A DNA stretch of 8,602 bases. Origin: Kiritimatiellia bacterium (GTDB lineage Bacteria; Verrucomicrobiota; Kiritimatiellia; RFP12; UBA1067). Of the stretch, positions 5,280-8,602 are shown one piece after another. A program made the position numbers and the translations under genes. The notes below the pieces were generated by a model. That model was not told where the DNA came from, ran no database searches, and worked only from the letters and a program-made list of their open reading frames with translations. Location of the stretch: contig JAGCPM010000164.1 in the NCBI GenBank assembly GCA_017965685.1, positions 1-8,602 on the forward strand, written 5' to 3'. Numbering within the stretch: position 1 is the first letter of the stretch; every line of letters begins with the position of its first letter.

Positions 5280-6506
5280 CTACGCCGGCACATCCATCGT
5301 TTTACCGGTTCTGCGGGACACCTCGGCGAGGAACGCGATTTTGTGCGATTCCATGACATCGTCGAGGAGAGCCGAGTAGCGCGCAGGCGAGGCCGTCTGG
5401 ACAAGCCTTGCGAACTCGGCCATAATCATCGTATCGCCGCCGCCGTGATGTCCGGACTGCGTCGGCTCGACAATCTTGGTCTCGCCCAGAAACGGCATGA
5501 CGCGTATAGTGCGCTCGTCGGCGATCACCTCGCCTCGCGTCCCGTAGAAATGCGTAATACGATTGCGCTGCTGGGAGTAGCTTTCCATTTCGAGTATGAT
5601 CGTAAGGCCGCCTTCGTATTCCATCAGCACCGTCTGGTGGTCCACGGAGTCGTTTCCGCAGGCGTACACGCAGCGTCCGTACGGCGAGGTCTCTATCATC
5701 TTCAGGATTGCCTCGTCGGACTCGTCAGCGAAATGGTAGCGGAGATCTGTGCGGTCGTAGTATATCTTATACGCGTCGAACGGACAGCCCGCCTTCACCT
5801 CGGCAGGGCAGTTCATGCAGCGGTCCGCGGCGCCAGCGGGCCTATTCTCGGGTTTCCAGTGGAAGAGGGATCCGAAGCTGGAGACCTTCTTGCAGTGGCG
5901 ACTGCGCGTCCACCACTCGATGAGATCGAAGTCATGGGTGCACTTGTTGACGAGCATGCCGGTTCCCTTGGCCTCGACGGACCAGTTGCCGCGGCAGTAC
6001 GCATGCGCCGACTTGCCGTACGAAATCGCAGCGAGGTGGTGGACGCTCGTGAGCTCGCCGATCGCGCCGGAGGCGATAATCGTGCGCAGAGTCTTGTAGA
6101 ACGGCGCGTAGCGCAGCACGTAGCCGGTCAGAACGAGCTTCTGCGCGCGCTTCTGCGCCTCGCGTATCGATTCGCACTCCTCCCATGTGCAACCAATGGG
6201 CTTTTCGAGAAGCACATGACAGCCCCTTTCAAGGGCTTTTATGCAGGAATCGTGATGAAGCCTGTCTGGAAGCGCTATTACGACCGCATCGGCCTCGACG
6301 TCAGATTCCAGAGCCTCGCGCCACCCCTTCCATGTGCGGCAGCCGACAGTATCCGGCACCTCTCCGAACGGCTCGGCTATGCCGCCGACCTTGGAGTCGC
6401 CGGGGTGCGCCATGGCGTAGGCCGCATACGTGCGGCCTCTTATGCCATACCCAAGTATGATGAGCCTTATCGGACCGCCCGAGACTTGGCCTGATTCCGG
6501 ATTCAT
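5280..6506 (-). CDS. Gfo/Idh/MocA family oxidoreductase with cysteine cluster
   Basis: A 408-residue NAD(P)-dependent dehydrogenase, probably acting on a sugar, cyclitol or glycoside in the cytoplasm; no signal peptide is visible. The Rossmann fold begins at residue 13 with LIILGYGIRGRTY (nucleotide loop GYGIRG, 19-24). EKP (101-103) is the family's cofactor and catalytic signature. NKCTHDFDLIEWW (187-199) is the usual active-site helix, with Lys188, His191 and Asp194. A central insertion carries RCMNCPAEVKAGCPFDA with Cys230, Cys233 and Cys241, and GRCVYACGNDSVDHQ (Cys279, Cys283) follows. SGHHGGGD (351-358) is typical of this subfamily. The cysteines could bind a metal, which is inference. 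The ATG overlaps the preceding stop as ATGA, with GGAG 5 nt upstream (6512..6515). It is the last gene of the sugar operon. The substrate cannot be read from sequence. Confidence 0.9.
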   Translation of the reverse strand: MNPESGQVSGGPIRLIILGYGIRGRTYAAYAMAHPGDSKVGGIAEPFGEVPDTVGCRTWKGWREALESDVEADAVVIALPDRLHHDSCIKALERGCHVLLEKPIGCTWEECESIREAQKRAQKLVLTGYVLRYAPFYKTLRTIIASGAIGELTSVHHLAAISYGKSAHAYCRGNWSVEAKGTGMLVNKCTHDFDLIEWWTRSRHCKKVSSFGSLFHWKPENRPAGAADRCMNCPAEVKAGCPFDAYKIYYDRTDLRYHFADESDEAILKMIETSPYGRCVYACGNDSVDHQTVLMEYEGGLTIILEMESYSQQRNRITHFYGTRGEVIADERTIRVMPFLGETKIVEPTQSGHHGGGDTMIMAEFARLVQTASPARYSALLDDVMESHKIAFLAEVSRRTGKTMDVPA

Positions 6507-7432
6507 AGATTCTCCAGCCTTTCCTTAGCCTGCGTTATATCCCTCACGCGGGTGTTGCCGCCTTCTCGCTCGATGACATAGCAACCTTTGTAGCCCAGTC
6601 CTTCGAGCGCTTTGACGAAATCATTCCCGCCGACCTCGCCTTCGCCCCACGCGACCTCCGAACCCCACGTGCCGGGGACCTTGGTCTCGACGGCGTCTTT
6701 GACGTGTATCTGCACTATCCACGGATAGAGCGTCTTCAATGCATCCATCGGACGCCCCTTCGCATAAAGAATCATATTTGCGGGGTCGAAGTTTATGCCT
6801 ATCCCTGGAATCTTCGCCATGAACTTGGCGAGATCCCCGGCGGTCTCCTGACCCGACTCAAGGATGATCGTGACGCCGTACTTCGCCGCCTCGTCACGCA
6901 TCCACGAGACGCGCTCGGCATACTTCGCGAACGCGACGGAGTCACTCTCGTCCAGAAATCCCGCATGCAGCGACATGTACTTCGCGCCCAGCTCTTTGGT
7001 GAGTCTGGCTCCCGCAGCGACAATCGCCTGGTTCTGAGTCCAATGCTCGTCCGGAACGATGCCGCCAGTCCGCTTTATGGTCTCGAGCGTCGAATAGTTC
7101 TCGCCCACCATGCCTATCATGGTGGACATGATGTTCCATTCTCCGCGGGCGATCTTCTCCTTCACGAACGCCAGAGTCTCTGCGCTCTCGGCATTGCCAT
7201 GGCGTCCATCGGCATGTATGAAGGGCCCAAGTGCGAGATGTATGCCCTTGACGCCCATCTTATCCATTTCCGCCGCGACATCTCTGAGCGGAAGGCGGAA
7301 GCTCCAGCTGCACACCCCTATGCGTTCCGCGGAGATGCCGCATTGTCTGGTGCAACCTGCGCCGAACTGGCCTATGGAGGCCAGAACGGCAAGCCAGGCC
7401 GCAACAAACAGAAATCTCGCCCTACCCCGCAT
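6503..7432 (-). CDS. Sugar phosphate isomerase/epimerase-like TIM-barrel protein, putative lipoprotein
   Basis: A 309-residue protein of the AP_endonuc_2/xylose isomerase-like TIM-barrel family. The N-terminus is a signal peptide: basic MRGRAR, hydrophobic FLFVAAWLAVLASIG, then FGAGC with Cys27 as the likely lipidated residue. The -3 position is Gly, so the lipobox is non-standard. The barrel starts at IGVCSWSFRLPL (38-49). Probable metal and active-site residues sit at strand ends: ILESGQE (Glu192), INFDPANM (Asp216), QIHVKDA (His243, Lys245) and YVIEREGG (Glu288). This Glu-Asp-His-Glu pattern is that of metal-dependent sugar epimerases such as tagatose epimerase relatives. I place the start at the ATG after the preceding stop (11-nt gap); its ribosome binding site is weak. 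A longer in-frame opening to 7537 would bury the signal peptide and overlap the neighbour. The product is probably tethered to a membrane, which is odd for a family that is mostly cytoplasmic. Confidence 0.85.
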   Translation of the reverse strand: MRGRARFLFVAAWLAVLASIGQFGAGCTRQCGISAERIGVCSWSFRLPLRDVAAEMDKMGVKGIHLALGPFIHADGRHGNAESAETLAFVKEKIARGEWNIMSTMIGMVGENYSTLETIKRTGGIVPDEHWTQNQAIVAAGARLTKELGAKYMSLHAGFLDESDSVAFAKYAERVSWMRDEAAKYGVTIILESGQETAGDLAKFMAKIPGIGINFDPANMILYAKGRPMDALKTLYPWIVQIHVKDAVETKVPGTWGSEVAWGEGEVGGNDFVKALEGLGYKGCYVIEREGGNTRVRDITQAKERLENL

Positions 7433-7443
7433 GGCAGCGACCG

Positions 7444-8454
7444 TCAGACGCGTCCCTTGGACTTGAGGAAGTTGAAGGACGGGATGACCGCACCGTTTAT
7501 GTCGTCGAAGTGGCGCTCGCACTCGACCACGTACCACTCAACGCCGTCCGCGTCGGTCACAGGGAAAAGCTCGTCCCATGCGACCGGCGTCGCGCACACC
7601 TTGCCGTTCTCGTCGCAACCGGGCTGGCCGAGGATAGCATCGAATTTCTTGACGCCCTTGCCCATTCCGTTCTCCTTCGCATGGAGCGTTGGCGAGCGGT
7701 GGGGGTACTTCTTGTACTGGACCATCGGGTTGACGCCGGGGATCATGTCGCCCGCGCAGGTCGTCCAGCCGACATCCTGCTCCATGCAGACCGCCTTGTC
7801 GGTGTTGGTGAAGAAGTAGTCCCAGAACGAGGTGCCGTCCTGCATGACGATGGCGTGCTCCCACGTATGATTGTGGAGGCCGATCTTAATGCCGAGCTTC
7901 GTCGCATCGGCGGCGGCCTTGTTGTAGAGATCGACGAGCCTCTTGGTGAAGTCGTCAATCGCCTGCGAGGGCTTGCAGGACTCGCCGCCGCGTCCGGTCG
8001 ACCAAGAGCATCCGGGCGGTATGTTGCCGCCGCCGGGGCAGATGACGAGTGTATTGCCGTAGCCCAGCTCGAACTCAGCCGTCTTCTTCAGCACCTCGGG
8101 GTTGTAGGTGAACTTCTTAGTATCGAATCCGTACTGGTTGTTGCCGACGTGCGTTCCGCAGGCGACAAGGCCCGCGTCCGCGAGCATCGCCTTGATCTCG
8201 GCCGGCTTCGCGTTGTAGTAGCCCGCGAACTCGACGCCCTCGAAGCCGATCTCGCCGACCTTCTTGAGAGCCTTTGCGAGCGCGAGGGTCTTGTTCTGAT
8301 CCTGCGCGGGAATCCACTTGTTGAGCGAGTAGAGCTGCAAGGCGACCTTGCCGGGGCGCATCGCGTTGCAGGCCTGCTTGCAGTAGCCCGGCATCGCGGC
8401 GAGGGCTGCGCCGGCGGCCATGCCGCGGAGGAAGTCTCTTCTTGAGATGTTCAT
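7444..8454 (-). CDS. Tat-exported sugar phosphate isomerase/epimerase-like TIM-barrel protein
   Basis: A 336-residue protein with a twin-arginine signal: SRRDFLRG (residues 4-11), then AAGAALAAMPGY. Mature TIM-barrel sequence begins at VALQLYSLNKW (37-47). Active-site-like motifs are FEGVEFAGYY (71-80), GLHNHTWEH (192-200, His194 and His196), MEQDVGW (224-230, Glu225 and Asp227), LHAKE (257-261, His258 and Lys260) and YVVECE (308-313, Glu311). These match the metal-binding Glu/Asp/His/Glu set of the family. It has 11 cysteines, including Cys139, Cys149 and Cys160 in a glycine-rich loop PGGGNIPPG, which is unusual for the fold and could form disulfides after export. The start at 8454 has AGGG 7 nt upstream and lies 17 nt after the previous stop. 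A longer frame to 8592 would overlap the previous gene and bury the Tat motif, so it is rejected. It probably works with the neighbouring oxidoreductases on an extracytoplasmic sugar or glycoside. Confidence 0.9.
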   Translation of the reverse strand: MNISRRDFLRGMAAGAALAAMPGYCKQACNAMRPGKVALQLYSLNKWIPAQDQNKTLALAKALKKVGEIGFEGVEFAGYYNAKPAEIKAMLADAGLVACGTHVGNNQYGFDTKKFTYNPEVLKKTAEFELGYGNTLVICPGGGNIPPGCSWSTGRGGESCKPSQAIDDFTKRLVDLYNKAAADATKLGIKIGLHNHTWEHAIVMQDGTSFWDYFFTNTDKAVCMEQDVGWTTCAGDMIPGVNPMVQYKKYPHRSPTLHAKENGMGKGVKKFDAILGQPGCDENGKVCATPVAWDELFPVTDADGVEWYVVECERHFDDINGAVIPSFNFLKSKGRV

Positions 8455-8471
8455 GTCGATACCCTTTCGGA

Positions 8472-8602
8472 TTAGAATTCGAATCCCTTGCGGATGTAAG
8501 GCTTCACGAACGCGTTCGCGGCCGCAACGTCGAACGACTGATTCTTGGAGTCCCAGGCGAGTTTCTGGTTCGGGAGCCTCTGCGCGATGCAACCGACGAG
8601 GA
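8472..8602 (-). CDS. Gfo/Idh/MocA family oxidoreductase, C-terminal fragment (cut by window edge)
   Basis: Only the last 42 complete codons are inside the window. They read LVGCIAQRLPNQKLAWDSKN, then a short acidic and Ala-rich link, and end FVKPYIRKGFEF before TAA (8474..8472). The pattern of RLPNQKLAWD followed some residues later by a YRKG-type aromatic ending is characteristic of the C-terminus of Gfo/Idh/MocA dehydrogenases of the bacterial type often carrying a Tat signal in Verrucomicrobia and Planctomycetes. Whether this copy has a signal cannot be seen. It lies 17 nt upstream of the Tat-exported TIM-barrel gene and is clearly in the same operon. The assignment rests on a short segment and on context, so it is less certain than the complete genes. 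Confidence 0.7.
   Translation of the reverse strand, partial: LVGCIAQRLPNQKLAWDSKNQSFDVAAANAFVKPYIRKGFEF

Noticed and set aside
5343..6494. Plus-strand open frame of 383 codons opposite the oxidoreductase gene
   Set aside because: It is the antisense shadow of a clear Gfo/Idh/MocA gene in GC-rich DNA; its translation is Arg/Val/Ala-rich, with no motifs and no ribosome site.
6704..8445. Two long plus-strand open frames (6704-7819 and 7510-8445)
   Set aside because: They lie opposite the two TIM-barrel genes, overlap each other and have shadow-type composition without domains.
8470..8486. GAATTCGAATCCC resembling a tRNA T-arm
   Set aside because: It is the end of the oxidoreductase reading frame (GFEF then TAA); no acceptor or anticodon stems surround it.

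Overview
All recognisable genes lie on the minus strand, so transcription runs from the right end of the window to the left. GC content is moderately high by eye. The gene content is typical of Verrucomicrobiota, Kiritimatiellota, Lentisphaerota or Planctomycetota and their gut or rumen relatives: Gfo/Idh/MocA dehydrogenases beside exported TIM-barrel sugar isomerase-like proteins, and an Arch_ATPase/DUF234 protein. This placement is an inference; there is no rRNA or other taxonomic marker in the window.

Right part (8602 to 5280): a tight four-gene sugar or glycoside cluster. It contains the C-terminal end of a Gfo/Idh/MocA oxidoreductase, cut by the window edge. Next come a Tat-exported sugar phosphate isomerase/epimerase-like protein (8454..7444), a second TIM-barrel paralogue with a lipoprotein-type signal (7432..6503), and a complete, apparently cytoplasmic Gfo/Idh/MocA oxidoreductase (6506..5280). 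Gaps are 17 and 11 nt, followed by a 4-nt ATGA overlap, so this is one operon. Redox enzymes plus TIM-barrel isomerase or lyase folds suggest oxidation of a sugar or glycoside followed by epimerisation, isomerisation or cleavage, with part of the work outside the cytoplasm.

Middle part (5279 to 3668): a stand-alone ATPase of the Arch_ATPase/DUF234 type. It has its own near-perfect sigma-70 promoter (TTGACA, 18 bp, TATAAT), a strong ribosome binding site that moves the start to 5080, and a weak hairpin after its stop. It looks like an independent cargo gene between two metabolic operons.

Non-coding part (3667 to 3083): about 585 bp with no convincing gene but clear structure. It holds a four-copy array of the palindrome GGTGCGCACC with an exact 22-bp period (3527..3602), a 9-nt minisatellite, a hairpin, an open frame of 68 codons with no start codon, and a candidate extended -10 promoter just upstream of livH.

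Left part (3082 to 1): livH, livM, livG and livF (livF cut by the window edge) of a branched-chain amino acid type ABC transporter (HAAT family). The genes are overlapped and translationally coupled. No periplasmic substrate-binding protein gene lies upstream of livH, so its partner must be downstream of livF or elsewhere.

The most unusual thing here is the 22-bp-phased palindrome array. No complete new multi-gene system can be claimed from the sequence alone.
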